A model generated the notes under the pieces. That model saw nothing but the letters and a program-made list of their open reading frames with translations, was not told where the DNA came from and did not search any database. A stretch of DNA of 64,000 nt from Allobaculum sp. Allo2 (GTDB taxonomy: Bacteria; Bacillota_I; Bacilli_A; Erysipelotrichales; Erysipelotrichaceae), in contig NZ_CP078088.1 in assembly GCF_022701175.1 (NCBI RefSeq), positions 2,356,001 to 2,420,000 of the forward strand, written 5' to 3'. Of this stretch, positions 40,086 through 50,084 are shown in pieces. A program made the translations under genes and the position numbers. Within the stretch, counting starts at the first letter, position 1, and each line of letters opens with the position of its first letter.

Positions 40086-41196
40086 TCAAAGCTTTTTCAA
40101 ACGCCGACAGAGACAGATCCGTTTCAAAACCTGACGGGCCGCCTTTCGCATGGCCTCTAACTGATTTTGAGCGGCCTCCGCAATTTCCTTTGCGGTCTGT
40201 TCGAGACGGCTGCGGTCGATGTTGATCCCGCATCTGTACTCTTCGATCCAGTCGTGCACATCGCCTTCCAGACTGTTAATGACCGGAAGCCCGCCCTGTA
40301 AATAATCGAGCGTCTTCATGGAAAGGCCGGCCTGTACGTCCGGTTTCATAATGTTGATGCCAAACGCGCAGGCATCAAAAATCGACTGTTTCTGCTCTGG
40401 ATCATAGACGGCTCCGTAATCGATGATTTCACAGTACGGGAAAGCCGCTCGACCATTTCGTCGCGGCGCTGTCCCTGCGCAATCAGATGCAGGCGAACCG
40501 CCGTACGTGCATGAAGCGCCTGAAACAGAGTTTCCATCGTATCGAGGTCAATGATGTTGTTGACAAACCCCAGATAGCAGAGATTCAGATGCTCCGTATC
40601 TTCAAAAGCAGAATGCGCTGTAAAAGTTTCTTCCGTTCCGGCCGACCAGTACATCACCTGCGCGGGCAGACCGGTCTGCTCCTGAATTTTTTCTGAAACA
40701 GAGCGCATTCGCTGGCCAGAAGATCCGCGTCTTTTAAATAGCCGTTTCGCATATGCTTCCAGATCCAGGCCGGCGGCGTTTTGCCAAACCAGGAGCCGAC
40801 CGGCAGCGATTCAGGCCACAGATCGTTGATATCAAAAATCAGGCAGACGTCCGGATGCTTTCGCTTGTAGCGTCCAATTTCCATCGCCAGCGAATTGGCC
40901 GGAATCAGACAATGGATGCGATCCGGCTTCCAGTCTTCCAGCCACGTTTTGGCACGTCTGGCAAATTCCATATGTCCCAGCAGTCTTTGCCACGACAGGT
41001 TTTTCTGGTAGGGCCGATGGCGAAGCCTGACGATGCCTTCTTCATCTGACGAGAAGGGCGCCTTGGTTTTGTGCGAAAAATCCGGCGTAAGAATAACGGT
41101 CTCTTCGCCATGCTTCTGATACTGTCTGGCGAGAAGTCTGGCTCTTGGCAGGTACGTGTCGCTGATGCAGATCAGCGCGGTCTTGTTTGTCTTCAT
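40086..41196 (-). CDS. Glycosyltransferase, GT4-like (GT-B fold)
   Basis: About 370 residues. The N-terminal half (LICISDTYLPRARLLARQYQKHGEETVILTPDF; PDRIHCLIPANSLAMEI; LIFDINDLWPESLPV) looks like the acceptor domain of GT4 enzymes; the C-terminal half (LCYLGFVNNIIDLDTMETLFQAL; ACAFGINIMKPDVQAGLSMKTLDYLQGGLPVINS) like the nucleotide-sugar domain. Two run losses must be restored: T6 at 40687-40692, giving FQKKIQEQTGLPAQ, and 40441-40443, giving ERLFPYCEIIDYGAVYD. The start is ATG at 41196 after GGGAGGTTTC. Sugar and acceptor are unknown. Confidence 0.8.
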
Positions 41197-41207
41197 GAAA
41201 CCTCCCG

Positions 41208-41324
41208 CTATCTGGATTTGAACATGAAGATCCCGACCAGCAGACTCAGCAGAAAGAACAGCAGGATCCAGCAGAAATATTTGAGCTTCGCAGCAGCTGT
41301 GCGCGATGTAATATCCAATTTCAT
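41208..41324 (-). CDS. 38-residue single-helix membrane peptide
   Basis: MKLDITSRTAAAKLKYFCWILLFFLLSLLVGIFMFKSR has a basic N-terminus, one strong membrane helix (residues 17-34) and a basic end. The start at 41322-41324 is preceded by GAGGATGTT, and a TATAAT box lies 8 bases further up (41334-41339 on the minus strand). It is the first gene before the glycosyltransferases, 11 bases from the next start. Small membrane peptides can hold enzyme complexes together at the membrane; that role is a guess. Confidence 0.55.
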   Translation of the reverse strand: MKLDITSRTAAAKLKYFCWILLFFLLSLLVGIFMFKSR

Positions 41325-41466
41325 AACATCCTCATTATATCGGGTTCAGTCCTTCCCTGCTCATTTCCTCTTTTTCCCCTGTTTCCAGTCCTGCGGAAAC
41401 AGAGCGGCAGGAGCGCGGAAAGGCAGAAGGGCCTCACGTCCAGGCGAACCGTTTTGCCGGTTCAGA

Positions 41467-41503
41467 CAAAAGGCGAAAAGCTTCGATTTGCTTTTCGCCT
41501 GAA
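41467..41503 (-). terminator. Terminator of the LCP ligase gene
   Basis: AGGCGAAAAG (41471-41480) pairs with CTTTTCGCCT (41491-41500); T-rich on the minus strand side. Confidence 0.75.
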
Positions 41504-41526
41504 CAAAATTCAAAGGAAAGGTTTGG

Positions 41527-43516
41527 CTATCCGCCGTAGATCGGATTGCCCCATTCGTCATAGCCGATGAACGGACTCGCCGAAGGATCGATGGGATTGC
41601 CCCAGGCATCGTACTGCACATTCGGATCGGTATAGCCGTAATCCTGCGCCGGCTGCTGATACGGATCGTAGCCAGGATCGACATAATCCTGACCATAGCC
41701 GTACGGATCGGTAACGAGCGGTTCGTTGTAGGCATTATCCTGTTCCGTCTGGGTCTGATCCTGTGTGAGATCGACCGACGGGGTAATGGCTTCGGGAGAA
41801 ATTTCGATCGTTTCGCCTGCACGCACATCCGCGATAAGCGATTTCGCGTATTCCACCATGGACGGAACGGCGATGGAAGCGCTCGCCGTCGTATTGAGCG
41901 TCGCGCAGTATTCAAAAGACGATTCGCCCGCAATGGCATAGTTCTGAATGTTCCAGTCCGGACGTCTGGCAATTTCCAGCGTCACGAGGGATTTCAACTC
42001 CCGGGCGCTCATGTTCGTATCGATCGCCGTCGATACTGCTTTGGCCACCTTCGGGTAGTTGATGAACATCGATGGAGACATGCATTTGCGAATCAGCGCC
42101 TTCATGACCATCGCCTGATTTTTGACACGCTGGTTGTCGCCGTCGACATACGCATGACGTTCCCGGGCAAAGGCAAGCGCACGGTCGCCGTCGAGATGAT
42201 TGACGCCCGCATGCACGCCTTCTTCTCCGTTGGCGTAAAAGCGTTCCACTTCCTGTCCTTCCGGTACATCAATATCCACGCCGCCGACCGCATCGATCAG
42301 ATTGATCAGCGACGAGAAGTTCACACGTACATAGTAATTGATCGGCACGCCCAGGAAATCTTCAATCGTGCTTTCCGTCGTGCCCACGCCGTAAATGCCG
42401 GTATGGGTCAGCTTATCGGTCGAGCCGTCCACCGCTTCGCAGGCACGGGAATTCTTTTCGCAGGATACCGTCACATACGTGTCACGCGGAATGGAGATCA
42501 TCAAAATCTGTGCGGTTCGCGGATTCACCGTCACTAACATGTTTACATCCGAACGGGAAACCGTATCGATCGTTCCGTAACTGTCGTTTCCGGAAATCAG
42601 GACCGTAAAGGGATCACTCATGATGTTGGCAACCGGATCGGACGGCGTGATAGACGACGCGTCGCGATCGGTATAGTAAATGTATTCGTCCGTGATGTTG
42701 GCAAACGTATTCAGCGCGCTGTACTGGTTTTCGTCATTAGCGGCCTCGTACAGCTCTTCATGATTGTTTTCCGGGAAGGCGATCGTGGTCACTTCATGAT
42801 CGAAGAGCGCGTCGACCAGCGAGTAGATCGAATCGTACTGCACGGGGGTAAAGGAAGCGCCCTGTTTGCGCAGGCTTTCTAACGCGTCCTGCGTATGGGA
42901 ATCGAGACCGTCTACATAGCCTACCGTACCGTCCTTAAGCTGATCGGGTTCCGTAATATGGTTGCCTTTGAGCGTATAAAAGGAAATGACGTTGGCTTTG
43001 CGATCCGTCAGCGAGGAAATTTCCGTAAACATATCTTCGGTCGCCCGCGCATAGACGCCACCCACGCCGCAGCCGACGCCAAGTACGATCACAAGAATAG
43101 CCATGATCGTCCTGGATACCGGCCGCCGTGTCTTGCCCAGCCAGATCCACACAAAAAGCAGAAGAAGCAGACTGAGAACGGCCACGAAAATGAAGAGATA
43201 CATCAGCGGCAAAATGTCGAGACGGAAGAGCTCAAAATGAAATAGCCGCCGGCACATAAGGCAGCCAGGCTGATCAGCCAGGCCAGAATGCCGGGACGGC
43301 GATTGCGTTTTTCTTTTTCCGGACGGAACTGGGAACAGTCGGTGCCTTGCGGCGGCTGGCTTTCGAAGAGACGTTTACGTACTCGTAATCGTCATCGTAC
43401 CAGTCTTCTGCTCCAGAAGAACGCCGGCCCTGGGGGTTCGATCTTCTGGTGCTTTTCGGTGCGGAATTACGGTAAGTACGCCGATTCTCCGGCCTTGATT
43501 GTCGTGGTGAAGACAT
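41527..43516 (-). CDS. LCP (LytR-CpsA-Psr) family wall-polymer ligase
   Basis: About 662 residues. LCP enzymes move teichoic acids or polysaccharides from undecaprenyl pyrophosphate to peptidoglycan. A basic cytoplasmic start (MSSPRQSRPENRRTYRN) is followed by three membrane segments, an accessory domain (NVISFYTLKGNHITEPDQLKDGTVGYV...), and the LCP domain with intact catalytic sites: VSRSDVNMLVTVNP, ISIPRDTYVTV, GVDIDVPEG and HLDGDRALAFARERHAYVDGDNQR. The tail is Pro/Tyr/Asp/Gln-rich (YGYGQDYVDPGYDPY). Slips: 43314-43318 and about 43235, giving RKKEKRNRRPGILAWLIS and GYFIFELFRLDILPL. The start is ATG at 43514-43516 behind TGGAGGTTTACT. Confidence 0.9.
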
Positions 43517-43867
43517 AGTAAACCTCCAGAATTTTCGAACTCATCATAAAGAGAGGCGGCACCAAATGCAACAAAGGCAAGAATCCGCCCTTTTTCTGTC
43601 CATTTTCCGATCCATTGTCAGAAAGTGGAACAGATAGCTCGTCTATACTCTTTATTAAAACACTTTGTTGTTAATTTATCTGCTTTTTCGTTCAAAGCTC
43701 TCTTTCTGGACCGAGATTGAGGGGTTTGGATTTCACAAAATTGAACATAATTTTTTCGTCCGGCTGTCTGGCTGCATGCCCATTTTCCATCAAAAAAGCG
43801 AAAGGATTGTTCGGTCCTTTCGCTCTGTAATTTTCAAAATTAAATCGTTTCCAAATCTTTTATGGAA
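43517..43867. other. Spacer between ftsZ and the LCP gene
   Basis: 351 bases. It holds the ftsZ terminator at 43796-43823 and AT-rich sequence (43640-43700) that probably contains the LCP promoter (minus-strand TATAGA near 43630). No gene seen. Confidence 0.5.
43796..43823 (-). terminator. Terminator of ftsZ
   Basis: GCGAAAGGA-TTGTTCGG-TCCTTTCGC; on the minus strand followed by T6. Confidence 0.88.
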
Positions 43868-44983
43868 TTAGCGATTCTGGAAGAAGAAATCCGGGATGTT
43901 TTCATCCTCGGACGCTTTGACTTCCGCGCTTACCGAAGCACGGCCAGCCGTTACCTGCGGCTGTGTGTACAGGAAGAAACCTTAGCGGCAGGTTCTGCCT
44001 TTTGGTTCCGCCCTTTACTGCGGCCTTGCGCGCTGCCGGTGCGTCGTCGTCTTCAAAGCCCGTTGCAATAACGGTAACGATGATCGCGTCGCCGAGCTGT
44101 TCGTTAATAGCGATACCGAAAATGGTGTCGATGTCGCCGCCGGCTGCATCCTGAATCACCGCAACCGCGTTCTGTGCATCATACAGGGAAACCTTGTCGC
44201 CGCCGGTGATGTTGATGATCGCCGATTTTGCGCCGGTAATATCCGATTCGAGCAGCGGGGACTGGATGGCTTTTTCTGCAGCGTTGAGCGCTTTGTCTTC
44301 GCCGTCTGCCATACCAATACCGATCAGAGCACGACCCTGGTTGGCCATTACGGAACGAACGTCCGCAAAGTCAAGGTTCACGAGGGCAGGTACCGCAATC
44401 AGATCCGAAATGGTCTGAACGCCCTGACGAAGTACGTTGTCTGCAGCCTGGAAGGCTTCTTCGATCGGCTTGCGGCCGATGACTTCAAGCAGATTGTCGT
44501 TGGAAACAACGATCAGGGAATCGACATATTTTTCAGTTCCTCAATGCCCTGTTCCGCATTGTTGGAACGGCGTTTGCCTTCAAATGTAAACGGACGGGTA
44601 ACGACCGCGATCGTCAGCGCGCCTTCTTCTTTCGCCAGCTTGGCTACGAGCGGTGCAGCACCGGTTCCGGTTCCGCCGCCCATTCCAGCGGTAATGAAAA
44701 CCATGTCCGCGCCCTTAATGGCTTCGCGGATTTCGGATTCAGTTTCTTCTGCAGCTTTACGGCCGACTTCCGGGTTGCCTCCGGCACCAAGTCCCTTGGT
44801 CGAATCGTTGCCCAGTACGATTTTCTTTTCTACCGGGGAACTTTTCATAACCTGAACGTCCGTGTTGGCGATGTAGAAATCTACGCCCTGCAGTCCGTCC
44901 ATAACCATGCGATTGACCGCATTGCTTCCGCCGCCGCCAACGCCAATGACTTTAATATTCGCTCTCTGATTCAGTTCTGGCAT
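43868..44983 (-). CDS. ftsZ: Cell division GTPase FtsZ
   Basis: About 373 residues. It polymerises into the Z ring. [17 protein letters not shown] (GTP-binding loop), the tubulin signature [30 protein letters not shown] and [11 protein letters not shown] are all typical. The T5 run at 44529-44533 is one base short; a sixth gives [15 protein letters not shown]. Near the end (43905-44050) two or more slips are needed, after which the frame ends [15 protein letters not shown], the conserved C-terminal peptide that binds FtsA and other partners. The start is ATG at 44983 after AAGGAGAGTATTCAC. Since FtsZ is essential, these breaks are surely not real. Confidence 0.95.
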
Positions 44984-45209
44984 GTGAATACTCTCCTTTA
45001 TTCCTTGTTTCGATGGTTCGATAATCCTATGTCCATAAAGACTTCAGACAAGCGCGATATGCGCCTGTATGGCCGCATTTTACGCTCATTTGTCCTGATA
45101 TCCTATCGTACAGGTTTTCTGTCGGATATTTCCGTTTTTGGTTTTCTGTTTTCCAATCTTGCGTCAAATCCGAATCGTATGATTCGTTTTTCCGGCAAGG
45201 GTGAAGCCG

Positions 45210-46464
45210 CTAGTTTTTCGACGTAAGTATTACGCGCTTGAGCTTACGGGTAAATCCGCCTTCTTCATCTTTGACATAGCGGGTAATGGACTCGATGCTT
45301 TCTTCCAGTTCGTTGTTATTGACGGAAATTTTGTCGCGGCCCTGAATTTCATTGCCGTCTTCCCAGACGTACGCCATGCCCAGCGGCACGACAAAGCATC
45401 CGCTGCGGGCACCGATGCTCGAAACGGAATAAACGTCCGCAGACGCATTGAAATCCTTGAGCAGATCGCGCAGAACCGGAATGTTCGAGCCCTGACCGGT
45501 AATCAGATAGCGGGCTTTGGTCTGGCTTACAATCGCCTGACAGGCGGCATTGATTTCCGCGATCCAGCTGCGCATGCGGGGCAGAACGGCATCGGCCAGT
45601 TCTTTTCGAGTGATTTCCACACGGCGATTTTCCTGCTGTTCAATGTAGATCACACGGTCCTCATCGTCTTCCTTCGGAACGCTGAAGAGGTTTTCGAGCA
45701 GACGCCATGCGGCGCTGTCGGAAAGCTGATAGCGATCCTGAAGCTTTTCAATGAAGGACTGGTATCCCTGATCAATCACAGCACAGAAGGCGATTTTGTT
45801 CTGATTGAGCAGGGCCAGCGCGGTATGATCGGCCTCCAGGCTGATCAGAATGACCGGCGCGTCCGCGGACTGCAGAAGCGATCCGGTTTCCTTTGCGGCT
45901 GCGTACAGATCGACCGCAATGTCCATGACCTGAATGCCGGCATCTTCCACTGCCTTGACATAGGAGAACACCAGTTCCCGGTTTCCATACAGCAGATCGA
46001 CGTCCATATCGAATTCCGCCGCATCGCAGCCAAACGGCATCTCATCAAGATGGGTGGCCCCGATGAAATACTGAATCCGGTTGACGTTGATCAGCACTTC
46101 GTCGTCAAAGCTTGCGGCATGCATCGCCGTCTTCAGCCCCTGCTGAAGATGGAAGCGGCGAACGGTATGCGTACCGTCGTCGATATCGATGTGCACTTTG
46201 GTATTGACGTTTTTGACGCCGCGGCTGGGAACCGCGAGCAGAACGCGTTCGATGCGGTAGCCAAGCGCATTTTCTGCCTGACTGAGGGCCTGTTTCACGG
46301 CGTTGGTTACTTCTTTTCATCGGTAATCTTTCCGTTGGAGATACCGGAGTGTGCGCAGCGCTCCACGCGTAAAACATTGCTTCGGTTATTAAAGATTTCC
46401 ACGACTGCAAGCCGTACTTCCCGGTCGGCAATTTCGATGGAAGCGTAGACACTTTTTTCGCCAT
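45210..46464 (-). CDS. ftsA: Cell division protein FtsA
   Basis: About 418 residues; an actin-like ATPase that tethers FtsZ to the membrane. The N-terminus in the corrected frame reads MAKKSVYASIEIADREVRLAVVE; ALSQAENALGYRIERVLLAVPS is the 1C region, YLITGQGSNIPVLRDLL and GARSGCFVVPLGMAYVWED the nucleotide-binding phosphate loops, and GFTRKLKRVILTSKN a short basic amphipathic end that suits membrane attachment. Slips: T6 at 46453-46458 should be T7, and 46314-46317 should be T5 (giving DEKEVTNAVKQAL). The start is ATG at 46464 behind AAGGAGATCTT. ftsZ follows after 226 bases without a gene between. Confidence 0.92.
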
Positions 46465-47022
46465 AAGATCTCCTTCACTCTGTTTTATATTATATGCTCA
46501 AGCATTTGGAAATTCATTTGTATTCCCTGCCCGCAAACCAGAAATCGCTTTATTTCAGACAGGACGCTCTTCTTTGGGAAGACGCGACCTTCAGTATAAC
46601 ATTTTGCCCGAATGTCTTTGAATTTTTCCTTTTTCACCGGCATTTTCTTTTCCGCACGCCGGTGCTTTTGGCGGTGCGCCAGGTTCAGTCCGATGGAAAC
46701 GGCACCGATTTCAGACGGGCTGCCGGTTCCTTTTTCATTCTGTTTCTTTTCTGGCGAGGCAGTGACTCGTTTGCCCGCCCGGCTGTTCTCATTTCAGATC
46801 CCTCTTTGATCCGGAAAAGATGGAAAACGCGAACGGTTTTGCAGGGATTTTATCTTTTCCGGACAGGTGGGTCTTTCTGCTAATTTTCGGATTATCTTTT
46901 CATTTTCCAGAACTTCAAAAGGCAGAAGGAAAGCGGAACCCCTTTTCTTCTGCCTTTTGTTTCCAATTCCTGTACTGCTCAATTCTTCAGACGCGTCTGG
47001 AAGTACGCATTTCCTGTCGAAC
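46465..47022. other. Spacer with three hairpins between ftsA and the phosphodiesterase
   Basis: 558 bases. It holds inverted repeats at about 46636-46664 (CACCGGC/GCCGGTG), 46810-46862 (CCGGAAAAGAT/ATCTTTTCCGG) and the terminator at 46916-46959. No convincing gene. The ftsA promoter must lie near 46465-46620; the AT-rich stretch 46470-46500 is the likely place. Confidence 0.5.
46916..46959 (-). terminator. Terminator of the phosphodiesterase gene
   Basis: AAAAGGCAGAAGGAAA and TTTTCTTCTGCCTTTT form a long stem with A and T runs at the ends. Confidence 0.75.
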
Positions 47023-48253
47023 TCAGTTTTGTGCGCTCTGTGCCATTTCCTTATAAATGAGGACGGCGTTTTCCGTGTCGGTAATGACCCCGTCAGCACC
47101 CCATGAGAGATAGCGGTGAATGGCATCGGGATCATCGACGGTCCAGAGCCAGACTTCCTTGCCTGCCGCATGGATCTGCTCGATCCGCTTTTGCGAAATG
47201 AGCTTTTCATCGAGCGCAAGCGAATCCAGCCAGTCGCAGCCTAGCGCCGGATCGATTTCCGTATATTTATTGACGAGCAGCTGAACAAACATGTTCGGCA
47301 GCTTTTCGTGGATGGCTTCGAGAATGCCGGTATAAAAGGACTGCACCTGCATCGTGTAAGCGTACTGGGGATACGCTTCGACGACATCCAGAAACGGCTG
47401 AGGATCGTTTCGATCGTCCTTGAATTCAATCAGGTAAATGAGCTGATCGCGATAGCGGCCGATTACTTCCGACAGGCGGTGCAGCTTTTCTCCGTTATGC
47501 AAAATGATCTGGTCGAGTTCTTCGCTCGTATGTTCGGTAATGTTCCAGTCCAGACCCGCCGGTCCTTTCAGCGAATCGTCGTGGCAGACATACAGCACAC
47601 CGTCCGAACTGGTGCGTACATCCAGCTCGACCTGGGGGCAGCCGGAAAGCAGCGCCAGATCGAACGAAGCGAACGTATTGTCCAGATTGTCTTCGACAAA
47701 GCCGCGGTGCGCGAAGACGGGAATGCGCTGCAGATTGCGGCTCGTCTGGTTCATCAGACGGCTGCGGACCATTTCATCGATCTGCTCGGAAGAAAGCGAG
47801 GCGGAGCCGATCTGCGGTCCGGCCACGAGCGGATAAATTTTATACGCCCCAAAGGAGGCCGCCGCAAACGCCAGCAGGCCGATCAGCGTACGTCGCATAA
47901 AATGGTGCTTCTTCACAGGTTTTCCTGCGGACGTTCGCGCCGCCTGCTTCCCGGCTTTTCGCGCACTCGTCCGATTTGACGCTGAAGAAGCGGCAGAGTG
48001 AGCGCTCTGATCGGCGCGACTGGCCGGCTCTTTTTCAAAGCCGTTTTCTTCATCGTCTGTTCTGTGTTTTTCGGGTCCGTCGGCCGGTTTTGTCCGGTGT
48101 TCTGGAAAGAGAGGCCAGCGAATCGGCAGCGCTTGAGGAAAACAGCCTGTCGTTTCGTTCTTTTTCTTCCGGACTTTCCCATTGCCAGTCCTTCTCTTCG
48201 AGTCGGGAAGAAGCAGACGGATTTGGGTTTGTATCGTTATGGTTTGTATTCAT
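47023..48253 (-). CDS. Membrane-anchored glycerophosphodiester phosphodiesterase
   Basis: About 410 residues. GDPD enzymes release glycerol-3-phosphate from glycerophosphodiesters such as deacylated lipids or teichoic acid. The catalytic domain starts IPVFAHRGFVEDNLDNTFASF (active-site His and Glu/Asp), then CPQVELDVRTSSDGVLYVCHDDSL, LIYLIEFKDD, VWLWTVDDPDAIHRYLSWGADGVITD. A membrane helix (RTLIGLLAFAAASFGAYKIYPL) precedes it, and before that lies a charged cytoplasmic region starting MNTNHNDTNPNPSASSRLEEKDW, ATG at 48251-48253 behind CAGGAGAGAC. The two parts join through a slip near 48100. A start at the helix (47916, GTG AAG AAG) is the alternative. The domain would face outside. Confidence 0.85.
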
Positions 48254-48432
48254 GTCTCTCCTGTTTCCAGTTCTGGCCTTTTCATTTATAGCGGATGCTA
48301 AGAGCGTTCCGACCGTTGAAACCAGAAGCCGCATTGGGCAATCGGATCCTGTGCGCTTTCAAAAACGCCGCGAAATGGGCGGCACACAATACGGTATTGT
48401 AAAAGAAATCTTTCAGCTTTCAATTTTCTAAG

Positions 48433-48466
48433 CGGCGCAGCTTTTCCAAATTGCGCCGTATTTTTC
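48433..48466 (+). terminator. Terminator-like hairpin
   Basis: GGCGCA (48434-48439) and TGCGCC (48452-48457) with flanking pairs, then TATTTTTC. Confidence 0.6.
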
Positions 48467-48579
48467 TTTGGGCTCGTCCTGTAAAAAGGAAAAGGTTTTC
48501 ATATCGTGCCGCGTCTAGTGCGTCAGCGTTGACAAAGCGCTGGCGTGCCCATCAATTTGGCTGAATTTAGTATGGCGTA

Positions 48580-48608
48580 TTCGACCGGGAACAGCCGTAT
48601 GTTAAAAT
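48580..48608 (+). promoter_or_regulatory. Promoter giving a leaderless transcript
   Basis: TTCGAC (48580-48585), 17 bases, then TAAAAT (48603-48608). The ATG at 48615 is 7 bases after the -10 box, where transcription should begin, and has no ribosome site. Confidence 0.6.
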
Positions 48609-48614
48609 ATCGTC

Positions 48615-49832
48615 ATGAAAAATAACACAGAAAAACCAAAAAGCCGCAAGGCGAATCGGGAGGCTGCCACTCGCGAAGCGTCCAGGCGCCCTTCCCCAAA
48701 GGAAGAGCGTCAGTTATTTGATGAAGATCTCGCGGATGAAGAGCTCTGGGATGACGAAAACTATGACGAAGAAGACGACTATGAAGTCGATCTTCCATCC
48801 CGGTCTTCCCGCTCGCGCAAAGCGCAGCCGGCACCGGCAAAGCCAAAGAAACGAAAGGGATCGCTTGTTCTTCCCGTTCTGATTCTGGTTCTGGCCGTGA
48901 CGCTGACGTCTCTGCTTGCGGTCGTCTATCTCCATCACAAATCAGGCATGCCTTCTTCTTCGGCATACCAGACCGCCGAAACCGAGGCGATGAAGCAGTA
49001 CGATGACTTTACCGCCCTGGTCAACAATGCCGTTAAGCCGGACGACTGGGACGAAGGCGCATTTAACACAATGAAGCAGGCCGCTCTCGACGCGTACGAT
49101 CAATCCTTTCTGACAACGATCGAAGCCGCCAAAAACGGCGATGCAGCTGCACGGGATCAGCTGAATGCGACCAGTGAAATTACGGTTCCGGAGCAGCCGG
49201 AAAAAGTCCGTCTGTTCGAGCAGTTCTTTACCGATTCTTCGGCATGGCCTGGAGCCATCGTCAATCTGGCCGCCTCGGATCCATCCATGGTGGATTTCAT
49301 TCTCGCTTATCCGAGTGCCAACAAGGACGGCAACCGGGACGCGCAGATTGCAACCGACGCGCTGCAGGATCTGAAAACTGCCAATCCGGACTGGGGCTAT
49401 ATGCAGTATGGAAACGGCCTGTTCGTACAGACCGGAGGCGCCCCGACCGCCATTTCCGAAGTGTTCTCCTGGCTTCTTCAGGATCCGACGTTCAACCCCG
49501 TTACGGTTGCGGATTTTGCCCGTCAATATGAATACGATCTAACGCCCGCTCGCGACGGCGATTCCATTTTCGCGGGAGCCGCTTTAAACTGGGGCATTCC
49601 GATGAATCCGCTGCCCGCTTACCAGACGCAGATCGGAGACGCGCTTGCCGCCGGCGATATTGTCATTCTCCAGCAGGGCGACAACGAAAATCCGCATTTC
49701 CTCGTAGCGACTGGCGTAGATGAAAACGGCATGTGGATCATTCAGGATCCGACATCTTCCGCCCCGGCATCGGCTGTCGATCCAGCATCCATCATCGATT
49801 CCATTACTGCTGCCTTTGCCTTCTGGCTCTAA
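48615..49832 (+). CDS. Membrane-anchored C39-like protein lacking the catalytic cysteine
   Basis: 405 residues, intact. A charged, acidic cytoplasmic N-terminus (LFDEDLADEELWDDENYDEEDDYEVD) is followed by one membrane helix (LVLPVLILVLAVTLTSLLAVVYL, residues 83-105) and an outer helical region with Ala/Asp. The last 150 residues resemble peptidase C39-like domains: NPDWGYMQYGNGLFVQTGGAPTAIS matches the family WGYxxYGNGTIGxSGCGPTA, and NPHFLVATGVDENGMWIIQDP matches the His-containing HFIVLTGxDxxG segment. The expected Cys is Gly (TGGAPT for SGCGPT), so peptidase activity is unlikely and a binding role more probable. The neighbours tell nothing clear of its role. Confidence 0.7.
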   Translation: MKNNTEKPKSRKANREAATREASRRPSPKEERQLFDEDLADEELWDDENYDEEDDYEVDLPSRSSRSRKAQPAPAKPKKRKGSLVLPVLILVLAVTLTSLLAVVYLHHKSGMPSSSAYQTAETEAMKQYDDFTALVNNAVKPDDWDEGAFNTMKQAALDAYDQSFLTTIEAAKNGDAAARDQLNATSEITVPEQPEKVRLFEQFFTDSSAWPGAIVNLAASDPSMVDFILAYPSANKDGNRDAQIATDALQDLKTANPDWGYMQYGNGLFVQTGGAPTAISEVFSWLLQDPTFNPVTVADFARQYEYDLTPARDGDSIFAGAALNWGIPMNPLPAYQTQIGDALAAGDIVILQQGDNENPHFLVATGVDENGMWIIQDPTSSAPASAVDPASIIDSITAAFAFWL

Positions 49833-49847
49833 ACTCCATTGAAATGA

Positions 49848-49895
49848 AAATCTGTACCTTGAATTCTGCTCCGGCAGATCGGGTACAGATTTTTT
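49848..49895 (+). terminator. Terminator of the C39-like gene
   Basis: AATCTGTACC and GGTACAGATT pair around a GC-rich loop; T6 follows. Confidence 0.85.
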
Positions 49896-49948
49896 GTGCT
49901 TCGTCCGGGACTTTGGGTTTCCAGTTTTCACCGGACATGCAGAAAACG

Positions 49949-49988
49949 GACAGGGACGAACACCGCGAAAGGCCATGTTCGTCCCTGT
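49949..49988 (-). terminator. Terminator downstream of the reductase-rhodanese gene
   Basis: ACAGGGACGAACA and TGTTCGTCCCTGT form a perfect 13-base stem. The minus strand has only a few T after it. It lies about 100 bases past the stop at 50085. Confidence 0.65.
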
Positions 49989-50084
49989 ATTCCTTTTATG
50001 TTTATGAATTTCTTTTCAGCCGTTCTTTTTCCCGCTCTGTTTCAGATGTTTCTTTTTCAGCGGCTTGTCTGTGCCGGATCTTTC

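Larger units (their letters stand above)
48254..48614. other. Spacer with short reading frame and terminator
   Basis: 361 bases between divergent genes. It contains an 18-codon frame (48375-48431, MGGTQYGIVKEIFQLSIF) whose stop touches a terminator hairpin (48433-48466), and then the promoter of the next gene. The hairpin points to a short plus-strand transcript; whether the peptide is made is unknown, as no ribosome site is seen. Confidence 0.4.

Noticed and set aside
43868-44983. Programmed frameshifting or polymerase slippage in ftsZ
   Set aside because: The same kind of loss occurs in dozens of unrelated genes at plain A5-A7 runs; a read error explains all of them.
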